From JBDTSW01 sp051004675 (GTDB taxonomy: Bacteria > Actinomycetota > Thermoleophilia > Solirubrobacterales > 70-9): 52,387 nt of DNA. The notes under the pieces were generated by a model. The model was not told the origin of the DNA. It saw only the letters and a list, made by a program, of their open reading frames with translations, and ran no database searches. Of the stretch, positions 42,896 through 50,243 are shown one piece after another; the stretch's first letter is position 1; each line of letters starts with the position of its first letter. The DNA is taken from contig JBPCKC010000019.1 in assembly GCA_051004675.1 (NCBI GenBank), positions 1 through 52,387 of the forward strand. Direction: 5' to 3'. A program made the translations under genes and the position numbers.

Positions 42896-43329
42896 CCGTC
42901 GCGTTCCGCAACCTCAACGTCCGTCCCGAGGATCCAGTTCGGGAATGGCCGACGGAGGCCGTGCAGACTGCCCTCGAGCGGGGAAGCCTTTCTGAATGGC
43001 GGCGGCTGGCCGACGCGATTCGAGCCGATCCGTGGGGTCACACCGCCCGTCAGGCCGAGGAGGTGCTCGGCCACTCGCGGCCCTACGGCGTGACCGAACT
43101 GCTCGAGCGCGCGATCGATGACGCCCGCACGACGGCCGAGGTGTTGGAGCGTGCCGCGGTAGCCGCGGAGCTCCGGGAGCTGGTGGCTGCGTCCAGCCTC
43201 ACCCAGGCGGCGTTCGCGAGGCGGATCGGCACGTCGCCCTCGCGCATGTCCAGCTATGTGAACGGCGCCGTCGTCCCTTCGGCGACCCTGATGGTCCGGG
43301 CGCGCAACGTTGCCGGTCCCCAAAGATGA
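42892..43329 (+). CDS. HTH (XRE-like) protein, putative antitoxin, 3' end in repeat B
   Basis: A 145-residue protein overlapping the nucleotidyltransferase gene by GTGA. The C-terminal half is a helix-turn-helix (LVAASSLTQAAFARRIGTSPSRMSSYVNGAVVPSATLM); the N-terminal half (FRNLNVRPEDPVREWPTEAVQ) is typical of regulators encoded next to such nucleotidyltransferases. Its stop codon is formed within copy B of the att-like repeat (43329), and the C-terminus after the HTH is short, so the natural end may have been replaced when the second segment inserted. Confidence 0.75.
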   Translation: MTVAFRNLNVRPEDPVREWPTEAVQTALERGSLSEWRRLADAIRADPWGHTARQAEEVLGHSRPYGVTELLERAIDDARTTAEVLERAAVAAELRELVAASSLTQAAFARRIGTSPSRMSSYVNGAVVPSATLMVRARNVAGPQR

Positions 43330-43363
43330 TGTCGAGGACGCCAAGTTCGCGCTGGGGTATTAA
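43314..43363. repeat. Att-like repeat, copy B (diverged, internal)
   Basis: Diverged copy of the DUF59 3'-end repeat, including GGTCCCC upstream and a TAA at the place of the original stop. Compared with copy A it has GG-to-AA, a 1-bp deletion, G-to-C and C-to-T changes. It separates the two nucleotidyltransferase-HTH modules. Confidence 0.8.
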
Positions 43364-43387
43364 GGAGAGGCGACAGCCTAGCCGTGC

Positions 43388-43412
43388 GTATAGATCATTT
43401 GTGATCTATACT
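43388..43412 (+). promoter_or_regulatory. Operator/-10 of the second HTH-NTase module
   Basis: Perfect 10-bp inverted repeat: GTATAGATCA (43388-43397) and TGATCTATAC (43402-43411) with a TTTG spacer. The right arm contains the -10 box TATACT (43407-43412). The ATG is at 43419, about where transcription would start, again predicting a leaderless mRNA and autorepression by the HTH protein. Confidence 0.7.
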
Positions 43413-43418
43413 CCAAGA

Positions 43419-43778
43419 ATGGCGGCCAGGCCCGATTCCCCTCGGTGTGGACGCCTCGTGATGGAGGCACGCCGGCGGCACGGGCTCAGTCAGCAGGAAT
43501 TGGCCGAGCGCACCGGGATCCCTCAGACGAACATCAGCCGGATCGAGCGCGACAAGATCTCTCCGTCGCTCGCCACGCTCGAGCGCCTGTTCGCGGGGAT
43601 GGGCGAAACGTTGAGGCTCATCACGCTCCCTGTGAACGCTCCGCCGCCTGGCGGCGGAAACGTCACGATCCGCGACCTGCGCGCTGATTTCGACGAGCTG
43701 ACTCCAGATCAGAGGCTCGAACAGGCCGCTCTGCTCAGCCGCACGGCAAGCGAGCTCGCCACCGGGAGGGGCGCATGA
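43419..43778 (+). CDS. XRE-family HTH regulator (putative antitoxin)
   Basis: A 119-residue protein from ATG 43419. An HTH_3 domain occupies residues about 10-65 (RLVMEARRRHGLSQQELAERTGIPQTNISRIERDKISPSLATLERL), followed by a C-terminal extension of about 45 residues (FDELTPDQRLEQAALLSRTASELA) that could contact the partner. A perfect palindrome sits on its own promoter. It overlaps the nucleotidyltransferase gene by ATGA. Gene order (HTH first) is the reverse of the upstream module. Confidence 0.88.
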   Translation: MAARPDSPRCGRLVMEARRRHGLSQQELAERTGIPQTNISRIERDKISPSLATLERLFAGMGETLRLITLPVNAPPPGGGNVTIRDLRADFDELTPDQRLEQAALLSRTASELATGRGA

Positions 43779-44317
43779 CCGGCCGCCAAGGTCCGAACGG
43801 CCCCGCCTGGCCACCTTCACCGCGAGTCGTCCTTGATCCCGCGGCCATCTTCAAGGCCCTTGCAGAGGCGAAGATTGACTACGTCTTGATTGGCGGCTTG
43901 GCCGTTGGCGCTCACGGCGCAGGGCGCGCAACCAAGGATGTCGATATCTGCCCCGACCCGGCCGAGGGGAACCTGCGGCGCCTTGCCGACCTTCTTGAGT
44001 CGGTAGACGCCGTGAACGCAGACGAGAGTCAGTTCGAGCCCGATGAGCTTCCGGCGCACGATCTCGAAGGCCTGAAGGGGGGTGGGAACTTCCGGCTGCG
44101 CACCCACCTAGGCGATCTTGACGTCATGCAGCACGTCGATCCCTTCGAGCACGAGACATGGGCGATCCTCGATAAGCACGCCGAGGATCGACAGGCGTTC
44201 GGGCACACGGTGCGCGTTTGCAGCTACGAGGACCTGCTCCAGATGAAACGTGCAGCCGGCCGCGACCAGGACCGCATCGACATCGAGAACATCAAGGCAG
44301 CCCGACGCGAGCTGTAG
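43775..44317 (+). CDS. Nucleotidyltransferase-fold protein (DUF6036/MNT-like)
   Basis: A 180-residue protein from ATG 43775. YVLIGGLAVGAHGAGRATKDVDICPDP has the GG(S/L) loop and the D-x-D metal pair of the nucleotidyltransferase superfamily; LGDLDVMQHVD may give the third acidic residue, and SYEDLLQMKRAAGRDQDRIDI is the usual helical end of such proteins. Paired with an XRE regulator, it is probably a toxin-antitoxin or abortive-infection component; which partner is toxic cannot be read from sequence. Confidence 0.85.
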   Translation: MTGRQGPNGPAWPPSPRVVLDPAAIFKALAEAKIDYVLIGGLAVGAHGAGRATKDVDICPDPAEGNLRRLADLLESVDAVNADESQFEPDELPAHDLEGLKGGGNFRLRTHLGDLDVMQHVDPFEHETWAILDKHAEDRQAFGHTVRVCSYEDLLQMKRAAGRDQDRIDIENIKAARREL

Positions 44318-44328
44318 CTACACGGCGG

Positions 44329-44372
44329 CCCGGAGATGATGTCCGAGGACGCGAAGTTCGCGCTGGGGTACT
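44329..44372. repeat. Att-like repeat, copy C (right edge of island)
   Basis: Perfect 44-bp copy of 40130-40173, lying 12 nt after the stop of the second nucleotidyltransferase. It has no upstream DUF59 coding sequence, only the 3' end, and departs from copy A right after GGGGTACT. Confidence 0.85.
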
Positions 44373-44417
44373 GGCAAAGCCCCGAGCGCACGGAACGCCC
44401 ATGACCGGGCGACGTGC

Positions 44418-44972
44418 TCAGCCGAGCAGGGCCAGGTTGAAGACGCAGTCTGCGTCGGACATGTTGGAACCGGCTCCCAACGTTCCGGTGAGCTGGCGCC
44501 CGTTCGGGGCCGTCGCAGAAATATCGCTGCTGCTATAGAACGGGACGGGCTGCGGATTCGTGCTGGACTCCGCCACGGTGAAAACGTCGCCGGGGCCAAA
44601 GTCCTCCTCGGCGTCGGAGTCGCTGTCGACCGACGAGTGATTCCTAGTCGAGGTCAACACAACCTGCGCCCGGATTGCTGGGAGGCCGTTGGTCGAGCAG
44701 GTGCCCTTGAGCTTGAAGGTGCCGTCGTCGTACAACTTCTTCGCGGCGGGCTCACCTGCGGGGCCTAGATTGACCTTCACCCGCGCCTTGGTCTTCAGCG
44801 TGTCCACGTTCTGAAAAGCGCCGGAATTCAGGGCGACCGCGGTCGTTCCCGCGAGAAGCAGAAACAAGCAGACCGTTGCGACAACGTTCGCGTACGTCAG
44901 ATGCGGCGTCACCGAGTTGAGTCTAGTCGCGATGCCGTCTCTCACGGCAAGCGCGGTCGCTGGGTGCCCCAC
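44418..44972 (-). CDS. Membrane-anchored extracytoplasmic protein ('LTYANV' type)
   Basis: A 184-residue protein with one N-terminal helix (HLTYANVVATVCLFLLLAGTTAVAL), a start common among extracytoplasmic proteins of Thermoleophilia. The rest is predicted to lie outside the cell, is Ser/Asp/Thr-rich and has two Cys (GTCSTNG and DADCVFN), possibly a disulfide. No catalytic motif. The gene lies just outside the right island edge on the opposite strand. Confidence 0.7.
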   Translation of the reverse strand: MGHPATALAVRDGIATRLNSVTPHLTYANVVATVCLFLLLAGTTAVALNSGAFQNVDTLKTKARVKVNLGPAGEPAAKKLYDDGTFKLKGTCSTNGLPAIRAQVVLTSTRNHSSVDSDSDAEEDFGPGDVFTVAESSTNPQPVPFYSSSDISATAPNGRQLTGTLGAGSNMSDADCVFNLALLG

Positions 44973-44986
44973 GCCTAGGTCGACGC

Positions 44987-45067
44987 CCTGCAGGCACCAG
45001 CTACTCCACCTACCGGAGCGATGCCTTCGTCGAGGGCTTCATCTCGCTCAAGCGCACGGCCGGATAG
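44987..45067 (+). pseudogene. Possible 3' remnant of an unknown gene
   Basis: A frame ending in TAG at 45065-45067 reads like a protein C-terminus (SYSTYRSDAFVEGFISLKRTAG) but has no start upstream and meets the divergent membrane-protein gene after a few codons. It may be the end of a gene cut by a rearrangement. I do not recognise the family. Confidence 0.3.
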
Positions 45068-45096
45068 GCGGGTAGCCCTCTGGACAGCTGCTTGAC

Positions 45097-46080
45097 ATGT
45101 CCCCTTCGCTGTGGGACCGTTGCTTGATGCTCTTCAGGCGGGGGCGCCGCGGGGCGGCCTTGGCGGCACTGACCGCAATGCTGGCACTCCTCGGTGGGTG
45201 GGCGGCCGCGCGTGGAGGCAGCGATGCCATCGTCGAAGCGACGGCGTTCTCGGTCGACAGCACTTTCGGCTTCGAGTCCGCTGAGGAAACCGCGAGCTGT
45301 CCGGGGAACAGGCGTGCCCTTGGGGGTGGAGTCGTCCAGAGCGGCTTCCCGGAGGGGGCGGTCGCGTCGAGCGGCCCGCTCGACGGCTCGGGCCGCCCTG
45401 CCCGGACGCACGATGGTGACAAGGCGAAGCAGTGGTTCACGTCGATGACCAACTTCTCCAGCGGGGAGATGGACTTCAAGGTGTTCGCGATCTGCTCGGC
45501 CGATTCCTCGGCGAGGCTCGAGACGGAGGTTTTCAGAACCGAGTCGAACGAGGTCGGACATGCCGTCGCGACATGTCCCGCAGGCAAGCGTGCCCTTGGA
45601 GGCGGAGTGATCAGCCCCCATTCGCAGTCGCCTGACGACTCAGCCGTCGTCGCGAGTGGACCATTCGATGCCTCCGGCGGTTTCACGGCGCTCGGTGACG
45701 GCGACAAGGCGAGGCAGTGGTATGGGGCCGCGTTCATCAACAACAGTGGCGCCGTTCACACGAAGTTCAGGGTCTTCGTCATCTGCGCCGCCGATTCGAA
45801 CGCCACGGTCCAGCGGACCCAGTTCAACGTCGGCAGTCCGGGCACGGATTACGACTGGGCGGATTGCCCAGGGGCCAGGCGCGCGGTCGGGGGAGGTGTT
45901 CTTCCCGCCTCGGGCCCGGTCCGCCGCTTCTACGTGCGGGCGAGCGGCCCGCTGGGTTCGACCAGCGAGGTGGAGAACCTTGAGGATGGTGACGAGGCGA
46001 CGCAGTGGTACGCCGCGATCTTCAATTCTTCCGGCGGCCAGACCCGGAGCTTCTCCGTGTTCGCGATCTGTGAGTCGTGA
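45097..46080 (+). CDS. Secreted protein with three internal repeats
   Basis: A 327-residue protein with an N-terminal signal or anchor helix (ALAALTAMLALLGGWAAA). Three repeats of about 95 residues follow, each with a CPGxRRAxGGGV motif, then SGP, GD-A-QWY and a closing F-VF-IC segment, giving a regular Cys pair per repeat that may form a disulfide. Function unknown. ATG 45097 and ATG 45127 are both possible starts; neither has a clear ribosome site. After it, 46082-46193 holds only a possible remnant frame. Confidence 0.75.
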   Translation: MSPSLWDRCLMLFRRGRRGAALAALTAMLALLGGWAAARGGSDAIVEATAFSVDSTFGFESAEETASCPGNRRALGGGVVQSGFPEGAVASSGPLDGSGRPARTHDGDKAKQWFTSMTNFSSGEMDFKVFAICSADSSARLETEVFRTESNEVGHAVATCPAGKRALGGGVISPHSQSPDDSAVVASGPFDASGGFTALGDGDKARQWYGAAFINNSGAVHTKFRVFVICAADSNATVQRTQFNVGSPGTDYDWADCPGARRAVGGGVLPASGPVRRFYVRASGPLGSTSEVENLEDGDEATQWYAAIFNSSGGQTRSFSVFAICES

Positions 46081-46193
46081 GCCGGCCGGCCGAGCTCGTT
46101 GCGAGGGTGCTGCAGCGGGCCTCGTCGAGCGGCTGGCCCGCGGCGGCGAAGCCGACGGCGTTGCCGCGGAGAACCTCGTGGCCTAGGGGCGCT

Positions 46194-46493
46194 TCAGCTG
46201 GAGACGAACGTATGGGCGGGGTAGAGCTGCGGCGGGTCGGAGATGCCGGCCTCGGCCAGGAGCGGCCCCAGCGTCTCGCCGAAGGCGCTGGCGGCCTCCT
46301 CGGACTCCCAGACATCGACGACCCGGAACCCGTTCGGGCCCTGCCCTGCTGAGTGCATCAGGATCCCCTCGACCGGCCAGTCGGAGAGCGCCTCCATGCG
46401 TGGCTTGTCACCGGTGAGCTTCTCGACCACCTGCTCGTAATTCTCCTGCGTGACCGTCGGGCCGAATCTGGCCCGAGGCGCTGGATCACCCAC
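46194..46493 (-). CDS. ABM-type (antibiotic biosynthesis monooxygenase-like) small protein
   Basis: A 99-residue ferredoxin-like dimeric alpha-beta barrel candidate: FGPTVTQENYEQVVEKLTG, GILMHSAGQGPNGFRVVDVWESEEAASAFGETL. GTG 46493 lies inside the end of the sensor kinase gene (8-bp overlap), so it is translated from the same transcript. Proteins of this type are often cofactor-free oxygenases or have no known activity. Confidence 0.7.
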   Translation of the reverse strand: MGDPAPRARFGPTVTQENYEQVVEKLTGDKPRMEALSDWPVEGILMHSAGQGPNGFRVVDVWESEEAASAFGETLGPLLAEAGISDPPQLYPAHTFVSS

Positions 46494-47847
46494 GGGCAGG
46501 TAGCCACACCCGGATGGTCGCGCCCTCGCCGCCAACGATCGAGACCCGGCCGCCGTGGGCCTCGGCGACGGCGCGGACGATCGCCAGGCCCAGGCCGGCT
46601 CCGCCCCGGGTGCGGGCGACGTCGCCGCGGGTGAAGCGCTCGAAGGCGCTGGTCGCGAGCGCCGCCTCGAAGCCGGGCCCCGCGTCGGAGACCTCCAGCG
46701 CGACCCCGCCCGCCGCGGCGCCGGCGCGCAGGACGACCTCGCCCTCCCCGTGGCGAAGCGCGTTGTCGACCAGGTTGCCGAGGGCCTGGCGCATCCGCAG
46801 CGGGTCGGCGTTCAGCTCGTGCGCGCCGTCCGGCACTACTCGGATGGTCCTTCCCCGCTCGGCGGCCCGGTCGGCGAACCGGTCCCGGGTGCCCTCGAGG
46901 AGCTTCGTCGTGTCGAGCGGCTCGCGGCGCACCGGAAGCTCGCCGTCGGCGCTGCGGGCCAGGACCAGCAGATCCTCGGCGAGGGCAGCCAGGCTGTCGC
47001 ACTCCTCCACCGCCGCGGCCACCGCCTCGCGGGCATCCGGGCCCAGCTCGCCGCTTCGCAGCGCACCCTCCAGCTCGGCCTTGATCACGGCGATCGGCGT
47101 CCGCAGCTCGTGGCTGGCGTCGCCGACGAAGCGCCGCTCGCGCTCGAAGGAGGCGTTGAGGCGACCCAGCATCTCGTTCAGCGTCTCGCCAAGGCGGCGC
47201 ACCTCGTCGCGGGCCGCCGGCAGCGGCAACAACTTCTCCTCGCCCCCGAGCGATATCTCGCCCGCACGGCGGCGCATCGCCTCGATCGGGCCGAGGCCTG
47301 CGGCGGCCAGCAGGTAGCCCAAAAGAGACGCCAACAGGACCGCTACTGGACCGCCGATGGCGAACGAGGTGACGAGGTTGGACATGGTTTCGTCGCCATC
47401 CTCGGGCGACTGGCCGGCGGCGATCACCGAGGGCTCGCCCGGGGTGTTCGCGGCGCGGGCGAGGATCCGGGTGGTTCCGTCGATCCCCGGCACCGAGTGC
47501 TCGACGATCACCGCCTCGCCGGCAATCGCGCGTTCTAGCTCGGCCGCGCTCAGCACCGGCCGGCGGTATCCCCCGGCCGCGTCCTCGATGCGCCCGGCCT
47601 CGTTGATGACGTGGGTGAAGCCGTCCTCGGCGTCTCGCGGGGCGCCCGCCCGCGCCTCCAGCCGGCCGACGAGGAGGCCCGCCGGCTTGGCGACCTCGTC
47701 CACTCGCGCCGCGAGGGCGTCGTTGATCGCATCGTCGAGGTCGGACTCCAGCCGCAGGTAGACGAACAGGGCCGCTCCGGCGAGCAGGGCCACCATCGCC
47801 AGCGCGAAGGCGGCCGTGAGGCGTGTCCGGATCGGCAGGCGACTCAT
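46486..47847 (-). CDS. Two-component sensor histidine kinase
   Basis: A 453-residue membrane kinase. Two helices (AFALAMVALLAGAALFVYL near residues 12-30 and SFAIGGPVAVLLASLLGYLLAAAGL near 160-185) enclose a sensor domain of about 130 residues outside the membrane; a HAMP-like segment follows. His246 is in DASHELRTP, and the ATPase part has NLVDNALRHG, DAGPGF and GGAGLGLAIV. It overlaps the regulator gene by ATGA. The signal is unknown. Confidence 0.95.
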   Translation of the reverse strand: MSRLPIRTRLTAAFALAMVALLAGAALFVYLRLESDLDDAINDALAARVDEVAKPAGLLVGRLEARAGAPRDAEDGFTHVINEAGRIEDAAGGYRRPVLSAAELERAIAGEAVIVEHSVPGIDGTTRILARAANTPGEPSVIAAGQSPEDGDETMSNLVTSFAIGGPVAVLLASLLGYLLAAAGLGPIEAMRRRAGEISLGGEEKLLPLPAARDEVRRLGETLNEMLGRLNASFERERRFVGDASHELRTPIAVIKAELEGALRSGELGPDAREAVAAAVEECDSLAALAEDLLVLARSADGELPVRREPLDTTKLLEGTRDRFADRAAERGRTIRVVPDGAHELNADPLRMRQALGNLVDNALRHGEGEVVLRAGAAAGGVALEVSDAGPGFEAALATSAFERFTRGDVARTRGGAGLGLAIVRAVAEAHGGRVSIVGGEGATIRVWLPARG

Positions 47848-48524
47848 CTGCCGCCGTCGCTTCGCAGCCGGTAGCCGACCCCGCGCACGGTCTCGAGCGA
47901 GGCGACCCCGAAGGGCCGGTCGATCTTCTCGCGCAGGTAGCGCACGTAGACCTCGACCACGTTCGAGCGCCCCTCATAGCCCAGCTCCCAGGCGGCCTCG
48001 AGGAGCTGCGGCTGCGTAAAGACCTGCCCCGGGTGGCGCATCAACGTCTCGAGCAGCGCGTACTCGCGCGGCGAGAGCGAGACCTCGACCTCGCCGCGGC
48101 GGACCTCGCGCTCGGCGGGGTCGAGGCGCAGGTCGCCGACCTCGAGCACGGCCGGGCGCTCGGCCGCGCCGCGCCGCGCCAGCGCCCGCAGCCGCGCCAG
48201 CAGCTCGGCGAGCGAAAAGGGCGTGGTCAGGTAGTCGTCGGCGCCCTCGTCGAGCCCTCGCACCCGGTCCGAGACCCCGTCGCGAGCCGTGAGCATGATC
48301 ACCGGGGTCCAGACCTTGGCCGCACGCATGCGCCGGCAGGTCTCAAAGCCGTCGGGGCCGGGGAGCATCACGTCGAGCACGACCACGTCGTACGGCGACG
48401 CCTGGACCAGCCGCAGGGCCTCCTCTCCATCGCCGGCGATCTCGACGACCATGCCCTCGTACCCCAGGCCGCGCCGCAGGGCGCCGGCCATCTTCACGTC
48501 GTCCTCGACAACTAGCACCCGCAC
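47844..48524 (-). CDS. OmpR/PhoB-family response regulator
   Basis: A 226-residue regulator. The receiver has Glu7-Asp8-Asp9 and the phospho-acceptor Asp51 (VVVLDVMLPG); Thr in MLTARD is the switch residue. The conserved Lys after it is replaced by Thr101 (DDYLTTPF; ACG codon at 48222-48224), which is unusual. The C-terminal winged helix has SPREYALLETLMRHPGQVFTQ and VEVYVRYLREKIDRP. It probably binds the heptamer pairs in the divergent promoter at 48547-48621. Confidence 0.95.
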   Translation of the reverse strand: MRVLVVEDDVKMAGALRRGLGYEGMVVEIAGDGEEALRLVQASPYDVVVLDVMLPGPDGFETCRRMRAAKVWTPVIMLTARDGVSDRVRGLDEGADDYLTTPFSLAELLARLRALARRGAAERPAVLEVGDLRLDPAEREVRRGEVEVSLSPREYALLETLMRHPGQVFTQPQLLEAAWELGYEGRSNVVEVYVRYLREKIDRPFGVASLETVRGVGYRLRSDGGR

Positions 48525-48546
48525 GCCCTGAATTGTGCACCTGAAC

Positions 48547-48621
48547 CTGAGAGAAAGCTGAGAGCCAGGCGTCGCTGCCAGGCGCCGTGCCGGATCGCGG
48601 TCGCTCTCAGGCTGCTCTCAG
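48547..48621. promoter_or_regulatory. Paired direct-repeat operator for the two-component regulator
   Basis: CTGAGAG at 48547-48553 and 48558-48564 (11-bp period), then CTCTCAG at 48604-48610 and 48615-48621 (also 11 bp). The second pair is the inverse of the first. Direct heptamers spaced one helical turn apart are the classic site for OmpR/PhoB-type dimers. The element lies between the regulator gene and the divergent lipoprotein gene, so it probably controls both. Confidence 0.65.
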
Positions 48622-48686
48622 GAACGGGGCCTAGAACTACCAGACGACGGCCTCACCAGGAGGCCCTGACCGAGAAGGACGGGACC

Positions 48687-50120
48687 ATGAACACCACATC
48701 GAACATCCATCTGAACGGATATCGCCGCGGCGGCGCGCTGCGCTGGGCCCTGCTCGCCGGGATCATCGCCGGGGCGCTCGGGGTAGGCGCCTGCGGGAGC
48801 GGCGAGGCTGACGACGGCCAGACCGGCGGAGGCGAGGAAGCCTCCGCGCCGAGCACGATCCCGCAGCCGACCGAAGCGCAGCTCAAGGCCGCAGGCCTGG
48901 CTGATCTTCCGCTCGCACCGGAGAGCAAGCGGCTCGACATCGAGGCTCCGACGTTCTCCAATCCCACCGAGGTCACCAACCCACTGTTCCCCGTCAGCGA
49001 GCTGGAGTCGGTCGTCTTCAGCGGCATCGTCGATGACAAGCCCTTTCATACCGAGACGACACTGCTCCCGGAGACACGGATCATCGAATGGGCCGAGGGC
49101 CAGCAGGTCGAGGCCGTGATCTCGCAGTACACGGCCTTTATCGACGGCCGGATCGAGGAGGTCGCGCTCGACTACTACGCGCAGGCCGACGACGGTTCCG
49201 TCTGGTACATGGGCGAGGACGTCACGGACTTCAACTCCGAGGGCCTGAGCGACGGCACGGCCGGCACCTGGCTCGCAGGAAGAGAGGGCCCGCCCGAGAT
49301 GATCATGCCCGCGGACCCGCAGGTCGGCGACGTTCACCGGGCCGAGAACATCCCGGCGATCGCCTTCGAGGAGGTCGAGATCAAGACGATCGACGAGACC
49401 CAGCCCGGTCCGGTGGGCCCGGTCGAGGGCGTGATGGTGGCTCGCGAGCTGCACGACGACGGCACCTACAGCGACAAGGTCTTCGCCCCCGGCTACGGCG
49501 AGTTCTTCACCGCCCACGGCGGCGAGGTGGAGGCGATGGCGCTGGCCATTCCCACCGATGCAAGCTCGGAGCCGGTCCCGCCCGAGCTGGAGGCCCTGCC
49601 CGAGGAGGCGACCGCGACCCTCGACTCGGTCGAGGCCGGCGACTGGGCGGCGGCCGAGGCCGGCGCCAAGCGGATCGCCGACTCGTGGGCATCGTTCCAG
49701 GAAACGGGGCCGCCTCGCCGGCTCGCGAAGGAGATGGACCGGGCCACGCGGGCGCTGACGGCCGCTACCGACTCCCGCGATCCCGAGGCTGCCGGCAACG
49801 CCGCGATCGATGTAGGTCAATCGGCGCTCGACCTCGAGCTGCGCCATCTGCCGCAGCCGGAGATCGACCTGGCCCGGTTCGGCCTGTGGACGCGGCAGAT
49901 CGTGGTGCACGCGGCGGCCGAGGACATGGGCGGTGTGAACGGCGACGTGACGATGCTGGAGCTGGTGCGCGATCGTTTCGGCCACACCCTTGAGCCCGCA
50001 GACCTGACCGCTCTCGACGCGCACATCGAAGTGCTCAGGGATGCGGTCGTCGAGGTGGACGTCAGGGCCGCTGCGGACGAGGCGAAGCGCCTGCAGGTCA
50101 CGCTGTCCGGGCTCGGGTAA
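48687..50120 (+). CDS. Lipoprotein, paralogue of the next gene at N-terminal domain
   Basis: A 477-residue lipoprotein with signal helix and lipobox (GALGVGACGSG); AAGGA precedes ATG 48687. Residues about 90-290 form a domain with TNPLFPVSELE, YYAQADDGSVWYMGEDVTDF and FFTAHGGEVE, also present in the gene at 50244. The C-terminal part is helical (ATATLDSVEAGDWAAAEAGAKRIADSW), resembling extracytoplasmic helical-bundle domains. Divergent from the two-component system and the likely target of its operator. Function unknown; a signal-linked surface sensor is one idea. Confidence 0.75.
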   Translation: MNTTSNIHLNGYRRGGALRWALLAGIIAGALGVGACGSGEADDGQTGGGEEASAPSTIPQPTEAQLKAAGLADLPLAPESKRLDIEAPTFSNPTEVTNPLFPVSELESVVFSGIVDDKPFHTETTLLPETRIIEWAEGQQVEAVISQYTAFIDGRIEEVALDYYAQADDGSVWYMGEDVTDFNSEGLSDGTAGTWLAGREGPPEMIMPADPQVGDVHRAENIPAIAFEEVEIKTIDETQPGPVGPVEGVMVARELHDDGTYSDKVFAPGYGEFFTAHGGEVEAMALAIPTDASSEPVPPELEALPEEATATLDSVEAGDWAAAEAGAKRIADSWASFQETGPPRRLAKEMDRATRALTAATDSRDPEAAGNAAIDVGQSALDLELRHLPQPEIDLARFGLWTRQIVVHAAAEDMGGVNGDVTMLELVRDRFGHTLEPADLTALDAHIEVLRDAVVEVDVRAAADEAKRLQVTLSGLG

Positions 50121-50145
50121 GGCGGAAGGGCGCGGCGAGGCGAAG

Positions 50146-50192
50146 ATGAAAGCCGCGTGAATTACAAAGGCTGCTTTTCATTGGGCTTTCAT
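50146..50192. promoter_or_regulatory. Intergenic inverted repeat before second lipoprotein
   Basis: ATGAAAGCC (50146-50154) and GGCTTTCAT (50184-50192) are perfectly complementary across a 29-nt loop in an AT-richer stretch between the two lipoprotein genes. It could be an operator, an mRNA processing site or an attenuator; sequence does not decide. Confidence 0.45.
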
Positions 50193-50243
50193 GTCAACGG
50201 GCGAAAACGTGCTTGTCCATTCAACGAACAAGGGAGTTCAAGC

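Noticed and set aside
46082..46186. Forward frame ending ADGVAAENLVA
   Set aside because: Looks like a protein end but has no start and no recognised family; too weak to list as a gene.
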